Positions 40,724 through 49,968 of a stretch of DNA of 64,000 nt are shown here, piece after piece. The notes under the pieces were generated by a model that was given only the letters and a program-made list of their open reading frames with translations, was not told the origin of the DNA and did not search any database. Origin of the DNA: Quadrisphaera sp. RL12-1S (GTDB lineage: Bacteria; Actinomycetota; Actinomycetes; Actinomycetales; Quadrisphaeraceae); assembly GCF_014270065.1 (NCBI RefSeq), contig NZ_JACNME010000001.1, forward strand, positions 124,001 to 188,000, read 5' to 3'. How positions within the stretch are numbered: position 1 is the first letter of the stretch; every line of letters begins with the position of its first letter. The position numbers and the translations under genes are program-made.

Positions 40724-41860
40724 ATGCGGGAGGGGACGGGGTTGAGCAGCGAGCAGGGCCTCACGGGCCTCCACAGCGGTGTCCACAGCCCTGTGGACGG
40801 ACCTGTGGACAACCGTTCGGTCGAGCGCGCGCTGGAGCTGGCGCGCCGTGGCCCTCAGACGGAGAACCCGCAGGTCGGGTGCGTGCTCGTCGCCCCTGAC
40901 GGGGCGGTCCTCGGCGAGGGCTGGCACCGCGGCGCGGGCACGGCCCACGCGGAGGTCGCCGCCCTGGCCGACGCCGCGGCACGGGGCCACGACCTCGCGC
41001 GGGCCACCGGCTGGACCGCTGTCGTGACCCTCGAGCCGTGCCGGCACACCGGCCGCACGGGCCCCTGCACGCGCGCCCTGCTCGACGCCGGCGTGGCTCG
41101 CGTGGTGGTCGGCACCCCCGACCCGACGCCCACCGCGGGCGGCGGAGCCGCTGAGCTGCGCGCGGCCGGTGTCGACGTCGTCGTCCTCGACGACCCCCGG
41201 GCCGCCGAGCTGCTGAGGCCGTGGACGCGCGCCCACCGCCACCGCCGTCCCACCGTGACGTGGAAGTACGCCGCTACGCTCGACGGGTACAGCGCCGCCG
41301 CCGACGGCTCCAGCCGCTGGATCACCGGGCCCGTGGCCCGCGCCGACGTGCACGCCCGCCGCGCCCAGCACGACGCCGTGCTCGTCGGCACCGGCACCGC
41401 CCTGGCCGACGACCCCGCCCTCACCGTCCGCGACGCCTCCGGCGCACCGCTGCCTCGGCAGCCGCTGCGGGTGGTGGTGGGCCTGCGCGACCTGCCCGCC
41501 GGTGCGCGGCTGCTCGACGCCTCCGCCGAGACGGTGCACCTGCGCACCCGCGACCCCCGCGAGGCGCTGAGCGCGCTGTGGGAGCGCGGGGTGCGCTCGG
41601 TGTGGCTGGAGGGCGGACCGCAGCTGGCGGCGGCGTTCTGGCGGGCCGGGCTGGTCGACGACGTCGTCGCGCACCTCGCCCCCGCGCTGCTCGGCGCCGG
41701 TCGCAGCGCCCTGGGTGACCTCGGCGCCACCTCCATCGGCGACGCGCTCCGGCTGGAGCTCGTCGACGCGTCGGTGCTCGGCGGCGACGTCGTCGTCCTC
41801 GCCCGCCCCCTCGACCCCGCAGACCAGCAGCAGAAGTCCGACCAGCAGCAGGAGGCCTGA
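40724..41860 (+). CDS. ribD: Bifunctional riboflavin deaminase/reductase
   Basis: Performs the second and third steps of riboflavin synthesis, deamination then reduction of the pyrimidine intermediate; 378 residues from this start. The deaminase zinc site is GTAHAEVAAL and LEPCRHTGRTGPCTRAL. The reductase half shows TVTWKYAATLDGYSAA and WLEGGPQLAAAF. The start is not certain: the ATG at 40724 has GGAG 9 nt upstream, while a TTG at 40742 has GGGAGGGG 6 nt upstream. The fold itself begins near residue 28. It is first in the operon and overlaps ribE. Confidence 0.93.
   Translation: MREGTGLSSEQGLTGLHSGVHSPVDGPVDNRSVERALELARRGPQTENPQVGCVLVAPDGAVLGEGWHRGAGTAHAEVAALADAAARGHDLARATGWTAVVTLEPCRHTGRTGPCTRALLDAGVARVVVGTPDPTPTAGGGAAELRAAGVDVVVLDDPRAAELLRPWTRAHRHRRPTVTWKYAATLDGYSAAADGSSRWITGPVARADVHARRAQHDAVLVGTGTALADDPALTVRDASGAPLPRQPLRVVVGLRDLPAGARLLDASAETVHLRTRDPREALSALWERGVRSVWLEGGPQLAAAFWRAGLVDDVVAHLAPALLGAGRSALGDLGATSIGDALRLELVDASVLGGDVVVLARPLDPADQQQKSDQQQEA
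40780..40812. other. Cluster of three DnaA-box-like TGTCCACA sites
   Basis: TGTCCACA (40780-40787), its inverse TGTGGAC (40792-40798) and TGTGGACAA (40804-40812), whose complement is TTGTCCACA, the actinobacterial DnaA box, fall within 33 nt. They lie in the 5' end of ribD. No AT-rich stretch or dnaA/dnaN genes are nearby, so this is not an origin. Confidence 0.4.
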
Positions 41861-42513
41861 TGTTCACCGGCATCGTCGAGGAGCTCGGAGAGGTCGTGGC
41901 GCTGGAGCGCGGCGAGACCTCCGCCCGCCTCACCGTCCGCGGCCCGCTCGTCACCGGCGACGCCGTCCACGGCGCGTCCATCGCCGTGGACGGCTGCTGC
42001 CTCACCGTGGTCGAGATCCAGCGCGACGACGACGGCGCACCGGTCGGCTTCACCGCCGACGCCATGCTCGAGACCCTGGAGCGCACCACCCTCGGTGCGC
42101 TGCGCCCCGGGGACCGCGTGGACCTGGAGCGCCCGGTGGCCGCCGGCGGCAGGCTCGGCGGTCACGTGGTGCAGGGCCACGTCGACGGCGTCGGTGAGGT
42201 CGCGGCGCGCGTGCCCGGCGACCGCTGGGAGGTCGTCACGGTGTCGGTGCCGGCCGACCTGGCGAAGTACGTGGTGGAGAAGGGCTCGGTCGCCGTCGAC
42301 GGCGTCTCCCTCACGGTGACGGAGGTCAGCGGCGCGGGCGCCGAGCGGGCGTGGTTCTCCGTCTCCCTCATCCCGGAGACGCTGCGCGCCACCACGCTGG
42401 GCCGCAAGGGCGTCGGGGACCCCGTGAACCTCGAGGTGGACGTGCTGGCCAAGCACGTCGAGAGGCTGCTCGCGGACCGCGCGGTCGCCGGGCTGGCGGA
42501 GTCCGTGCGATGA
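41860..42513 (+). CDS. ribE: Riboflavin synthase, alpha subunit
   Basis: Dismutates two 6,7-dimethyl-8-ribityllumazine molecules to riboflavin; 217 residues. The two lumazine-binding repeats are seen: MFTGIVEELGEV with ASIAVDGCCLTVVE, and later GGHVVQGHVDGVGEV with GSVAVDGVSLTVTE. The ATG overlaps the ribD TGA by one base (TGATG), and its own stop overlaps ribBA. The product acts with the lumazine synthase encoded last in the operon. Confidence 0.95.
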   Translation: MFTGIVEELGEVVALERGETSARLTVRGPLVTGDAVHGASIAVDGCCLTVVEIQRDDDGAPVGFTADAMLETLERTTLGALRPGDRVDLERPVAAGGRLGGHVVQGHVDGVGEVAARVPGDRWEVVTVSVPADLAKYVVEKGSVAVDGVSLTVTEVSGAGAERAWFSVSLIPETLRATTLGRKGVGDPVNLEVDVLAKHVERLLADRAVAGLAESVR

Positions 42514-43928
42514 GCGCCTGCACCTCCTCCCAGACCGGTCTCGACGGCCTGAGCACCGTCGAGGAGGCGCTCGCCGCGCTGCGCTGCGGCCGTCCGGTCC
42601 TCGTGCTCGACGACGACGACCGCGAGGACGAGGGCGACGTCATCCTCGCCGCCTCGCTCGCCACGCCCTCGTGGGTCGCGTGGACCGTCAAGCACGGCTC
42701 CGGCCTGCTGTGCGCCCCGATGCCCGCCGTGCTCGCCGACTCCCTGGGCCTGCCCGACATGGTCGAGCGCAACGAGGACTCGCTGCGCACCGCGTACACG
42801 GTCACCGTGGACGCCGCCTCCGGCGTCACCACCGGCATCAGCGCCGCCGACCGCGCCCGCACCGCGCGGGTGCTCGCCGACTCGGCCTCCGGCCCCGCCG
42901 ACCTCATCCGCCCCGGGCACGTGCTGCCGCTGCGCGCCCGGCCCGGCGGCGTGCTGGAGCGCCGCGGGCACACCGAGGCCGCCGTCGACCTGTGCCGCCT
43001 GGCCGGGCTGCCCCCCGTCGCGATCATCACCGAGCTCGTGGACCTCGACGACCCCGACGGCGACATGCTCCGCGGCCCGGGCGTCGTGGCGCTCGGCGCC
43101 CAGCACGACCTGCCCGTCATCACCATCGAGCAGCTCGCCGCCCACCTGCGCGCCGAGGCCGCCACCCCCACCCCCCGCGAGGGGCGGTCGGCCACCGCGG
43201 CCACCGCGGCCACCTCCCGCCGCGCGCCCGAGCGGCAGCGCGTGGTCGAGGTGGCCCGCGCCGCGCTGCCCACGGAGCACGGCGACTTCACCGCCGTCGC
43301 CTTCCGCGACCTCGCCACGGGCGCCGAGCACCTCGCGGTGGTCGGACGGCCGCCGCGCGCGTCGTCGTCCCCGTCCTCCCCGCAGGCGGTCGCGCCGCTG
43401 GTGCGGGTGCACTCGGAGTGCCTCACCGGCGACGCGTTCGGGTCGCTGCGCTGCGACTGCGGGCCGCAGCTGGGCGCGGCCCTGGACCGGATCGGCGCTG
43501 AGGGCGGGGTGCTGGTGCACCTGGGCGGCCACGAGGGGCGGGCCATCGGCCTGTCCGCCAAGGTCGCGGCCTACGCGCTGCAGGACGGCGGCGCCGACAC
43601 CGTGGACGCGAACCTCGAGCTGGGGCTGCCCGTCGACGCCCGCGAGTACGGCGGCGCGGCAGCGGTGCTGCGCGCGCTCGGCGTGGAGCGGGTGCGGCTG
43701 CTGACCAACAACCCGGCCAAGGCCGCCGGGCTCGGCGAGCACGGCGTGCAGGTGGTCGAGCAGGTGGGCCTGCACGTGGGCCGGCCCGGGAGCGGCACCG
43801 CCCCGCTGCGGGAGGCCTACCTCGCCACCAAGCGCGCCCGGATGGGCCACACGCCCCCCACGCCCGCTTCCGCGCTCTCCGCGGCGAGCAAGCAGGACAC
43901 GACGACGACGCAGGAGGAGCAGGCATGA
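42510..43928 (+). CDS. ribBA: 3,4-DHBP synthase / GTP cyclohydrolase II
   Basis: Bifunctional enzyme of 472 residues that makes both riboflavin precursors. The DHBP synthase half has [11 protein letters not shown], the [15 protein letters not shown] block and [14 protein letters not shown]. The cyclohydrolase half has the zinc motif [18 protein letters not shown] and [12 protein letters not shown]. The usual RQEGRGIGL loop reads [10 protein letters not shown], close to other actinobacterial sequences. A low-complexity Ala/Thr/Ser linker (about 215-230) joins the halves. The ATG overlaps the ribE stop (ATGA). Confidence 0.94.
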   Translation: MSACTSSQTGLDGLSTVEEALAALRCGRPVLVLDDDDREDEGDVILAASLATPSWVAWTVKHGSGLLCAPMPAVLADSLGLPDMVERNEDSLRTAYTVTVDAASGVTTGISAADRARTARVLADSASGPADLIRPGHVLPLRARPGGVLERRGHTEAAVDLCRLAGLPPVAIITELVDLDDPDGDMLRGPGVVALGAQHDLPVITIEQLAAHLRAEAATPTPREGRSATAATAATSRRAPERQRVVEVARAALPTEHGDFTAVAFRDLATGAEHLAVVGRPPRASSSPSSPQAVAPLVRVHSECLTGDAFGSLRCDCGPQLGAALDRIGAEGGVLVHLGGHEGRAIGLSAKVAAYALQDGGADTVDANLELGLPVDAREYGGAAAVLRALGVERVRLLTNNPAKAAGLGEHGVQVVEQVGLHVGRPGSGTAPLREAYLATKRARMGHTPPTPASALSAASKQDTTTTQEEQA

Positions 43929-44425
43929 GCGGACACGGAGCACCGGCGCTGCAGGTGGACGGGAGCGGCGTGCGCGTCGCCGTGGTCGCCGGGCTGTGGC
44001 ACACCGAGGTGGTGGAGGGCCTGCTGGCCGGCGCGCTGCGCGCGCTGGAGGCGGCCGGCGCTCCGGAGCCCACCGTGGTGCGCGTGCCCGGGACCTTCGA
44101 GCTGCCGGTGGCGGCGGCCCGCCTGGCGGCAGCCGGCTACGACGCCGTGGTGGCGCTGGGCGTGGTGGTCCGCGGCGGCACGCCGCACTTCGAGTACGTC
44201 TGCTCCGCGGCCACCACCGGGCTCACCGAGGTGGCCGTGCGCACCGGCGTGCCGGTCGGGTTCGGGGTGCTGACGTGCGACACCGACGCGCAGGCGCTGG
44301 ACCGCGCCGGCCTGCCGGGCAGCAAGGAGGACAAGGGCGCCGAGGCGGCGGAGGCGGTGCTGGGCACGCTCGCCGCGCTGCGCGCGGCGGGGGCGCTGGG
44401 TCCTCGCCAGCCCGCGCTCACCTGA
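43925..44425 (+). CDS. ribH: 6,7-dimethyl-8-ribityllumazine synthase
   Basis: Condenses the two riboflavin precursors; 166 residues that should form pentamers or icosahedral shells. Marks are [47 protein letters not shown] (active-site His) and [20 protein letters not shown]. The ATG overlaps the ribBA stop (ATGA) and a strong terminator follows 46 nt later, closing the FMN-controlled operon. Confidence 0.95.
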   Translation: MSGHGAPALQVDGSGVRVAVVAGLWHTEVVEGLLAGALRALEAAGAPEPTVVRVPGTFELPVAAARLAAAGYDAVVALGVVVRGGTPHFEYVCSAATTGLTEVAVRTGVPVGFGVLTCDTDAQALDRAGLPGSKEDKGAEAAEAVLGTLAALRAAGALGPRQPALT

Positions 44426-44470
44426 CCCGACCTCCGCGACGACGACGGCCGCGCCACGGCGGCCCTGGAC

Positions 44471-44513
44471 GGCGACCACCGGCGGCACCCGAGGGGTGCC
44501 GCCGGTGGTCGCC
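44471..44513. terminator. 20-bp hairpin between ribH and icd (bidirectional)
   Basis: Arm 44471-44490 (GGCGACCACCGGCGGCACCC) pairs perfectly with 44494-44513 across 3 nt, between convergent genes. Confidence 0.82.
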
Positions 44514-44539
44514 GTGCTGCGGAGAGCTCCGGCCTCAGG

Positions 44540-45754
44540 TCAGGCGAGGGCCTTCGCGAGGTTCTCGTCCAGCGTGGCGAGGAACTCCTCGGTGGTCTGG
44601 AACGGCTGCTCCGGGCCCACCAGCAGCGCGAGGTCCTTGGTCATCTTGCCGCTCTCGACGGTGGAGATGACGACCTGCTCGAGCTTCTCGGCGAACTCGC
44701 GCACCGCGGGGGTGCCGTCGAGCTTGCCGCGGTGGTCCAGCCCGCGGGTCCACGCGTAGATCGAGGCGATCGGGTTGGTGGACGTCGGCTTGCCCGCCTG
44801 GTGCTGGCGGTAGTGGCGCGTCACCGTGCCGTGCGCGGCCTCGGCCTCCACCGTGCGCCCGTCCGGCGTGGCCAGGACGGAGGTCATGAGGCCGAGGGAG
44901 CCGAAGCCCTGCGCGACGGTGTCGGACTGGACGTCGCCGTCGTAGTTCTTGGTGGCCCAGACGTAGCCGCCCTCCCACTTCAGGGCGGAGGCGACCATGT
45001 CGTCGATGAGGCGGTGCTCGTAGGTGATGCCCGCCTTCTCGAACTGGTCCTTGAACTCGGTCTCGAAGACCTCGGCGAAGATGTCCTTGAACCGGCCGTC
45101 GTAGGCCTTGAGGATCGTGTTCTTCGTCGACAGGTACACCGGGTAGTTCCGGGCCAGGCCGTAGTTCATCGACGCGCGCGCGAAGTCGCGGATGGAGCTG
45201 TCGAGGTTGTACATCGACAGGCTCACGCCGGCACCGGGGGCCTGGAAGACCTCGTGCTCGATCGGCTGGGAGCCGTCGGACGGGGTGAACGTCACCGTCA
45301 GCGTGCCCGCGGAGGGGAACGTGAAGTCGGTGGCGCGGTACTGGTCGCCGAAGGCGTGGCGGCCCACGATGATCGGCTTGGTCCACCCCGGGACGAGCCG
45401 CGGGATGTTGCTGATGATGATCGGCTCGCGGAAGATCACGCCGCCGAGGATGTTGCGGATGGTCCCGTTCGGGGAGCGCCACATCTTCTTGAGGCCGAAC
45501 TCCTCCACCCGCGCCTCGTCGGGCGTGATGGTGGCGCACTTGACGCCGACGCCGTGCTTCTTGATGGCGTTGGCGGAGTCGATCGTCACCTGGTCGTCGG
45601 TGGCGTCGCGGTGCTCGATGCCGAGGTCGTAGTACTCGAGGTCGACGTCGAGGTAGGGGTGGATCAGGCGGTCCTTGATGAACTGCCAGATGATCCGCGT
45701 CATCTCGTCGCCGTCGAGCTCGACGACCTTGCCCTCGACCTTGATCTTCGCCAT
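44540..45754 (-). CDS. icd: NADP-dependent isocitrate dehydrogenase
   Basis: TCA-cycle enzyme converting isocitrate to 2-oxoglutarate; 404 residues, matching the homodimeric eukaryote-like type II enzyme rather than the 740-residue monomeric form common in many actinobacteria. Marks are [13 protein letters not shown] near the N-terminus, [45 protein letters not shown] with the catalytic region, and [12 protein letters not shown] for NADP. The ATG has GGAGG upstream. It shares a terminator with ribH. Confidence 0.94.
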   Translation of the reverse strand: MAKIKVEGKVVELDGDEMTRIIWQFIKDRLIHPYLDVDLEYYDLGIEHRDATDDQVTIDSANAIKKHGVGVKCATITPDEARVEEFGLKKMWRSPNGTIRNILGGVIFREPIIISNIPRLVPGWTKPIIVGRHAFGDQYRATDFTFPSAGTLTVTFTPSDGSQPIEHEVFQAPGAGVSLSMYNLDSSIRDFARASMNYGLARNYPVYLSTKNTILKAYDGRFKDIFAEVFETEFKDQFEKAGITYEHRLIDDMVASALKWEGGYVWATKNYDGDVQSDTVAQGFGSLGLMTSVLATPDGRTVEAEAAHGTVTRHYRQHQAGKPTSTNPIASIYAWTRGLDHRGKLDGTPAVREFAEKLEQVVISTVESGKMTKDLALLVGPEQPFQTTEEFLATLDENLAKALA

Positions 45755-45819
45755 GCGCGTCCCTGTCCTCCGTCGGAGCAGCCGGTACCTGGAGCCTTCC
45801 CCCCGAACCTACCCAGGTC

Positions 45820-46401
45820 TCATCGCGCAGCACGTCGCAGGTGCTCCTCGACCGCCTCGCGGACCACGTCCGACGGGGTCCTCCCGCGACGCCGCGCCTC
45901 GTCGACGAGGCGCTCGTGCAGCCAGACGGGCATCCTGGAGGACACGCGAGGGGATGCGCCGCGGTCACCGCCGTCCCGGCCGTCGAACCGCTCCAGCGGC
46001 TGCCCTCCCGGTCGCCGGTGGATCCTCAGCGACTCCTCGTGCGCCGTCCTGGAGCGCTCCGGCTCACCCCGACGCCGCGGCCGCCAGCCGGGCAGCTGCT
46101 CGTGCCACCCGTCCTGGCGGGCGTCGGCCGGAGGCCGGTCGTGCCCGGCGCTCCAGGGCCAGGACACCCGCCCGTCGGGGGTCCACCAGGCGCGCTCGGC
46201 GCGCAGGCCACCGGGGAGGAGCCCGCGCCGCTGCTGCCGCAGGCGCCGAGGAGGCCGCGGCACGAGGACGGCGACGGGCTCGTCCGCCGCGAAGCCCAGC
46301 TCCTCGTCGGTCCACTCGTCGTGGTCGAGCTCGTCGGTCCACCCCTCGTCCTCGGCGGCCTCCGGCTCGCCGTCGACGTCGGTCTGCTCCTCACCAGGCA
46401 C
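45820..46401 (-). CDS. Uncharacterised protein with a C-terminal ribbon-helix-helix segment
   Basis: A 193-residue protein with an acidic N-terminal 40 residues (many Glu, Asp and Trp), an Arg/Gly/Pro-rich central part, and a C-terminal 37 residues (RMPVWLHERLVDEARRRG, then PSDVVREAVEEHL) with the strand-helix-helix pattern of CopG/Arc-type DNA binders. The architecture, acidic tail plus basic DNA-binding end, resembles antitoxins or small regulators, but no toxin gene is adjacent. The start is uncertain. It faces away from trmL across a region with a strong hairpin. Confidence 0.55.
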   Translation of the reverse strand: MPGEEQTDVDGEPEAAEDEGWTDELDHDEWTDEELGFAADEPVAVLVPRPPRRLRQQRRGLLPGGLRAERAWWTPDGRVSWPWSAGHDRPPADARQDGWHEQLPGWRPRRRGEPERSRTAHEESLRIHRRPGGQPLERFDGRDGGDRGASPRVSSRMPVWLHERLVDEARRRGRTPSDVVREAVEEHLRRAAR

Positions 46402-46537
46402 AGCGGGAGCCTGCCCGCAGCCCGGGCACCCCCGCTCGCGGCGGCCCGGGGTCCTGTGGACGACCAGGCGGCGGGGCGGGGTGCGGGCGGTAGTCCGCCG
46501 GTGCCTCGCCCAGCACCGGCCGGGGGACGGCCCTCCC

Positions 46538-46574
46538 GGAGACCGGAGCCCTGTCGGACAGGGCTCCGGTCTCC
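46538..46574. terminator. 18-bp hairpin in a divergent intergenic region
   Basis: GGAGACCGGAGCCCTGTC (46538-46555) pairs exactly with 46557-46574 around one base. It lies between the divergent RHH-protein and trmL genes, within 272 nt that hold no other feature I can support, so it is not at an ordinary gene end. It may terminate an unseen transcript or be a leader structure of trmL. Confidence 0.5.
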
Positions 46575-46673
46575 AGGAAACGGGTCCCGGGAGCCGCTCG
46601 GGAGCGGCCCGGACGGGGCTCGGGGGTCCGCCGGCCTCACGCTCGCGGCAGGGGCGGACGGCAGACTGGGCAC

Positions 46674-47147
46674 GTGTTCCACGTCGTCCTCGTCGAGCCG
46701 GAGATCCCCGGCAACGCCGGCGCCGCCATCCGGCTGTCGGCCACCACCGGCGCCCACCTCCACCTGGTGCGCCCGCTGGGCTTCGACCTGGAGGACTCCA
46801 AGCTCCGGCGCGCCGGGCTCGACTACCACGACCTCGCCCGCACCACCGTGCACGACGACGTCGAGGCGCTCTGGGGGGCGCTGGCCGAGCTGGGCTCGCG
46901 GCGGGCGTTCGCGCTGACGTCCTCGGCCACGCGCTGGTACACGGACGTCGCCTACGCCGAGGGCGACGCGCTGCTGTTCGGCCGGGAGTCGGTGGGCCTG
47001 CCCGAGCGGGTCCTGGCCGACCCGCGCGTCACGGACCGGCTGCGCATCCCGATGCTGGCGCAGCGGCGCTCGCTGAACGCGTCCAACGCCGTCGCCGTCG
47101 TCGTCCACGAGGCGTGGCGACAGCACGGCTTCGCCGGCGGCGCCTGA
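46674..47147 (+). CDS. trmL: tRNA (cytidine/uridine-34 2'-O) methyltransferase
   Basis: SPOUT-family methylase of 157 residues that modifies the wobble base of leucine tRNAs. The start FHVVLVEPEIPGNAGAAIRL, the segment HLVRPLGFDLEDSKLRRAGLDY and the knot motif LLFGRESVGLPE with LNASNAVAVVVHEAWRQ match TrmL closely and at full length. The GTG start lacks a Shine-Dalgarno; CAGACT 6 nt upstream suggests a leaderless transcript. Confidence 0.92.
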   Translation: MFHVVLVEPEIPGNAGAAIRLSATTGAHLHLVRPLGFDLEDSKLRRAGLDYHDLARTTVHDDVEALWGALAELGSRRAFALTSSATRWYTDVAYAEGDALLFGRESVGLPERVLADPRVTDRLRIPMLAQRRSLNASNAVAVVVHEAWRQHGFAGGA

Positions 47148-47178
47148 CCGCCACGGGGCCCCGGCCGCGTCCCGGGCG

Positions 47179-47184
47179 TAGCGT
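47179..47184 (+). promoter_or_regulatory. -10 box of the S9 peptidase gene
   Basis: TAGCGT ends 8 nt before the ATG start, predicting a short or absent leader. Confidence 0.42.
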
Positions 47185-47192
47185 CGAGGCCG

Positions 47193-49271
47193 ATGCTCCC
47201 CTCAGACCTGCCCCTGCTCGCGGGCTGCTATAGCCCCTCGCTCACCCCGGACGGGCTCACCGCCGTCGTGTCGGTCACCGCCCCGGACCTCGCCACTGAC
47301 GAGGAGGCCGGTGACCTGTGGAGGGTCGCCACCGACGGCACCGCTCCCCCGCACCGCCTCACCCGCGGCCACCGCGACACGGCCCCCGCGCTCAGCCCCG
47401 ACGGCCGCTGGGTGGCGTTCCTGCGGGCGGAGCCCGGTGGGCGACCGCAGCTGCACCTGGTGGAGCTGGCCGGTGGTGAACCGGTGGCCCTGACCACCGC
47501 CGAGCAGCTGCCGCTGGGCGCTGGCGCGCCCGTGTGGTCCCCCAGCGGCGCCGCGCTCGCCTTCAGCGCGCGGGTGCCGGAGCCGGGCCGCTACGGCACG
47601 TCCACCGGTCCCGCGCACCTGCGCGGTCCCGACGCCGAGCCGCCGCGCCTCATCACCGCTCCGGCGCACCGCGTCGACGGCGTGGGCTTCACGCTCGACC
47701 GCCGCCAGCACGCGTTCGTGCTGGACGTGGACCGGGCGGCGCTGGACGCCGGCCAGCGCGTCGCCGCGCCCGACCGGCCCGCCCCGCGACAGGTCACCGA
47801 CGGCGACGCCGACGACACCGGCGTCGCGTGGACGGCGGACGGGCTGGCGCTGCTCGTCGTCTCGGCGCGCCACGGCTCCGCCGGGCACGACCTGCGCCGC
47901 GGCGTGCACCGGGTGGAGGCGACCGCGCACCGCCAGAGCCAGCTCGACCCGGTGGTCGGCGGTGACCTCGCCGTCAGCCAGGTGGCCCCCGACCCCGACG
48001 GCCGGCGGCTGTGGCTGCTCGCGACGGAGCTGGACGAGCGCGGGCTCGGCGCCGTGGCGCAGCCGGAGTCGCTGTTCACCGCCGTCCTGGTCCCCGACGC
48101 CGACCCGGGCGGGCCCGGCAGCGCGGTCCCGGCGGGCGCCGGGAGGGCGCTGCGGCTCACCCCGCCGGACGTCGACCTCGGCGACCCCGCCGGGTTCCTG
48201 CTGGTCGACGCCGCGGGCGCGCTGGTGGCCGAGCGCCACCGCGGGGCGCTGCGGCTGCTGCGCGTTCGTCCGGACGGCGCCCGGGAGGTGCTGCTGGGCG
48301 GCCCGCTGCAGGTGACCGCGGCGGCCAGCACGCCCGACGGGACCGGGCTCGTGGCGGTGGTGGCCGACCAGGCGAGCCGCGGCGAGCTGGTCCGGGTCGG
48401 TCCCGGGGGCGCCGAGGACGCCCAGGACTCCCAGGGCGGGGAGCCGCTGCCGCTGACCGACGTCGGGGGTCCGCTGCGCGCCACGGGGCGCCTGCGCCCG
48501 CTGCTGGAGGTCGAGCACCCCAGCGGCGACGGACACCCGGTGCACGGGTGGGTGGTGCTGCCCGACGAAACGCGCTACGGCGCCGGGCCGCACCCGGTGC
48601 TGCTGATGGTCCACGGCGGTCCGCACGCCCAGTACGGGTGGGGGCTGTTCGACGAGGCGCAGGTGGCCGCGGGCGCCGGGTACGCCGTGGTGATGGGCAA
48701 CCCGCGGGGGTCGGCCGGGTACGGCCTGGCGCACGGCGAGGCCGTGCTGGGCGCGCTGGGCTCGGTGGACGCCGACGACGTCGAGGCGCTCCTGGACGGC
48801 GTGCTCGGCGACGCGTCCCTCCCCCTGGACCGCGAGCGGGTGGGGATCATGGGCGGCAGCTACGGCGGCTACATGACGGCGCTGCTCACCACGCGCACGC
48901 AGCGGTTCGCCGCCGCCGTCGTCGAGCGCGGCTACCTCGACGCGACGAGCTTCGTGGGGTCGGCCGACATCGGCTGGTACTTCCCCGACCAGCTGCACGG
49001 TTCGGAGGAGGCCATGCGTGAGCAGTCACCGCTCACGCACGTCTCCTCGGTCCGCACGCCCACGCTCGTCATCCACTCCGAGCAGGACTGGCGCTGCCCG
49101 GTGGAGCAGGGGCAGCGGTGGTGGACGGCGCTGCGGCGCCAGGGGGTGGAGTCCGAGCTGCTGCTCTTCCCCGGTGAGGGGCACGAGCTGACCCGGTCTG
49201 GCCGTCCGAGCCACCGCACGGCCCGCTTCGAGCACCTGCAGCGGTGGTGGGCCCGGCACCTGCCGGTCTGA
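47193..49271 (+). CDS. Prolyl oligopeptidase-family (S9) serine peptidase
   Basis: Cytosolic peptidase of 692 residues, probably an acylaminoacyl- or dipeptidyl-type enzyme. The N-terminal 430 residues form a beta-propeller with WD-like turns (LSPDGRWVAFLRAEPGG, TPDGTGLVAVVAD). The C-terminal alpha/beta hydrolase has the full triad: Ser556 in GGSYGGY, Asp632 in SEQDWR and His664 in GEGHEL. GPHPVLLMVHGGPHAQ gives the oxyanion region. No signal peptide is seen. The gene is preceded by a TAGCGT box and followed by a tandem 11-nt repeat and a hairpin. Confidence 0.88.
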   Translation: MLPSDLPLLAGCYSPSLTPDGLTAVVSVTAPDLATDEEAGDLWRVATDGTAPPHRLTRGHRDTAPALSPDGRWVAFLRAEPGGRPQLHLVELAGGEPVALTTAEQLPLGAGAPVWSPSGAALAFSARVPEPGRYGTSTGPAHLRGPDAEPPRLITAPAHRVDGVGFTLDRRQHAFVLDVDRAALDAGQRVAAPDRPAPRQVTDGDADDTGVAWTADGLALLVVSARHGSAGHDLRRGVHRVEATAHRQSQLDPVVGGDLAVSQVAPDPDGRRLWLLATELDERGLGAVAQPESLFTAVLVPDADPGGPGSAVPAGAGRALRLTPPDVDLGDPAGFLLVDAAGALVAERHRGALRLLRVRPDGAREVLLGGPLQVTAAASTPDGTGLVAVVADQASRGELVRVGPGGAEDAQDSQGGEPLPLTDVGGPLRATGRLRPLLEVEHPSGDGHPVHGWVVLPDETRYGAGPHPVLLMVHGGPHAQYGWGLFDEAQVAAGAGYAVVMGNPRGSAGYGLAHGEAVLGALGSVDADDVEALLDGVLGDASLPLDRERVGIMGGSYGGYMTALLTTRTQRFAAAVVERGYLDATSFVGSADIGWYFPDQLHGSEEAMREQSPLTHVSSVRTPTLVIHSEQDWRCPVEQGQRWWTALRRQGVESELLLFPGEGHELTRSGRPSHRTARFEHLQRWWARHLPV

Positions 49272-49304
49272 CTCAGGTCTGACTCAGGTCTGACCGGATT
49301 CGCC

Positions 49305-49348
49305 CCGCACGTCCGTGACCTGCGTCGTCGCAGGTCACGGGCGTGCGG
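49305..49348 (+). terminator. 20-bp hairpin after the S9 peptidase gene
   Basis: Positions 49305-49324 pair with 49329-49348 (one G-U) over a TCGT loop. Just before it, the 11-nt unit GACTCAGGTCT is tandemly duplicated at the stop codon. Confidence 0.7.
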
Positions 49349-49427
49349 ACTCCCTCGTGGATGACTCTCGATCACGATCTGGGCGCGATCCCAGCGGACT
49401 GTCGGCGTCGGCGTGCATGCTCCTCCC

Positions 49428-49940
49428 ATGACGTCCTCCGGATCGGGCCCCGTGCCAGCGCCGCGCCGTGCGCAGCCGCAGCCGCGCCCGCTCCTGGACG
49501 AGCTGGCGCTGCTGGCACAGGCGGTCGACGTCATGTCCGTGCGCGTGGCCGTCTCCGGCGAGCTCGCCTCCGGGGTGCGAGCGCGGGCGCTCGGCCTGCA
49601 CCTGGCAGCCGCCGCCTCCGCGGTGCGCGAGCAGGTCGGCCGCCAGCGGGACGTCATCGCGCCGGTGCTTGCCGCAGCGGACGGCGGGACGGGCGCGGAG
49701 CTGCTCTCCGCGTCGATGCGGTCGGCGGACCGCGTGCTGGAGCTGGTCGGCGGGGTGGACCCGGGCGCCAGCGCCCTGCTCGCCCAGACCGCGGGCGTCG
49801 GCGCCCTCCAGCAGCTGGGCATCGCCACGCGGGCCCTGTGGAGCTCCCTGGTGGACCACGAGCGCCTCTGGGCGGCCGGTGCCGCTCCCCTGGCGCGGCG
49901 GCTCCTCAACGAGCGGGTGCAGCGGTCCACCTGCGGCTGA
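49428..49940 (+). CDS. Hypothetical helical protein
   Basis: Not recognised. A 170-residue protein, Ala/Leu-rich and predicted almost wholly helical after a short Pro/Ser/Arg N-terminus (LDELALLAQAVDVMSVRVAV; AREQVGRQRDV-like helices). No membrane segment or catalytic motif is seen. It could be a four-helix bundle. The ATG at 49428 is chosen over a GTG at 49413 because CATGCT lies 6 nt upstream, in the leaderless arrangement; neither start has a Shine-Dalgarno. It is convergent with the AEC transporter gene. Confidence 0.5.
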   Translation: MTSSGSGPVPAPRRAQPQPRPLLDELALLAQAVDVMSVRVAVSGELASGVRARALGLHLAAAASAVREQVGRQRDVIAPVLAAADGGTGAELLSASMRSADRVLELVGGVDPGASALLAQTAGVGALQQLGIATRALWSSLVDHERLWAAGAAPLARRLLNERVQRSTCG

Positions 49941-49968
49941 CGCCGGCCCCGTCCCGGACCGGGCGCCG

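Noticed and set aside
40780-40812. DnaA-box-like cluster considered as the replication origin
   Set aside because: No AT-rich unwinding region, no dnaA, dnaN or rpmH nearby, and only three sites, inside a gene.
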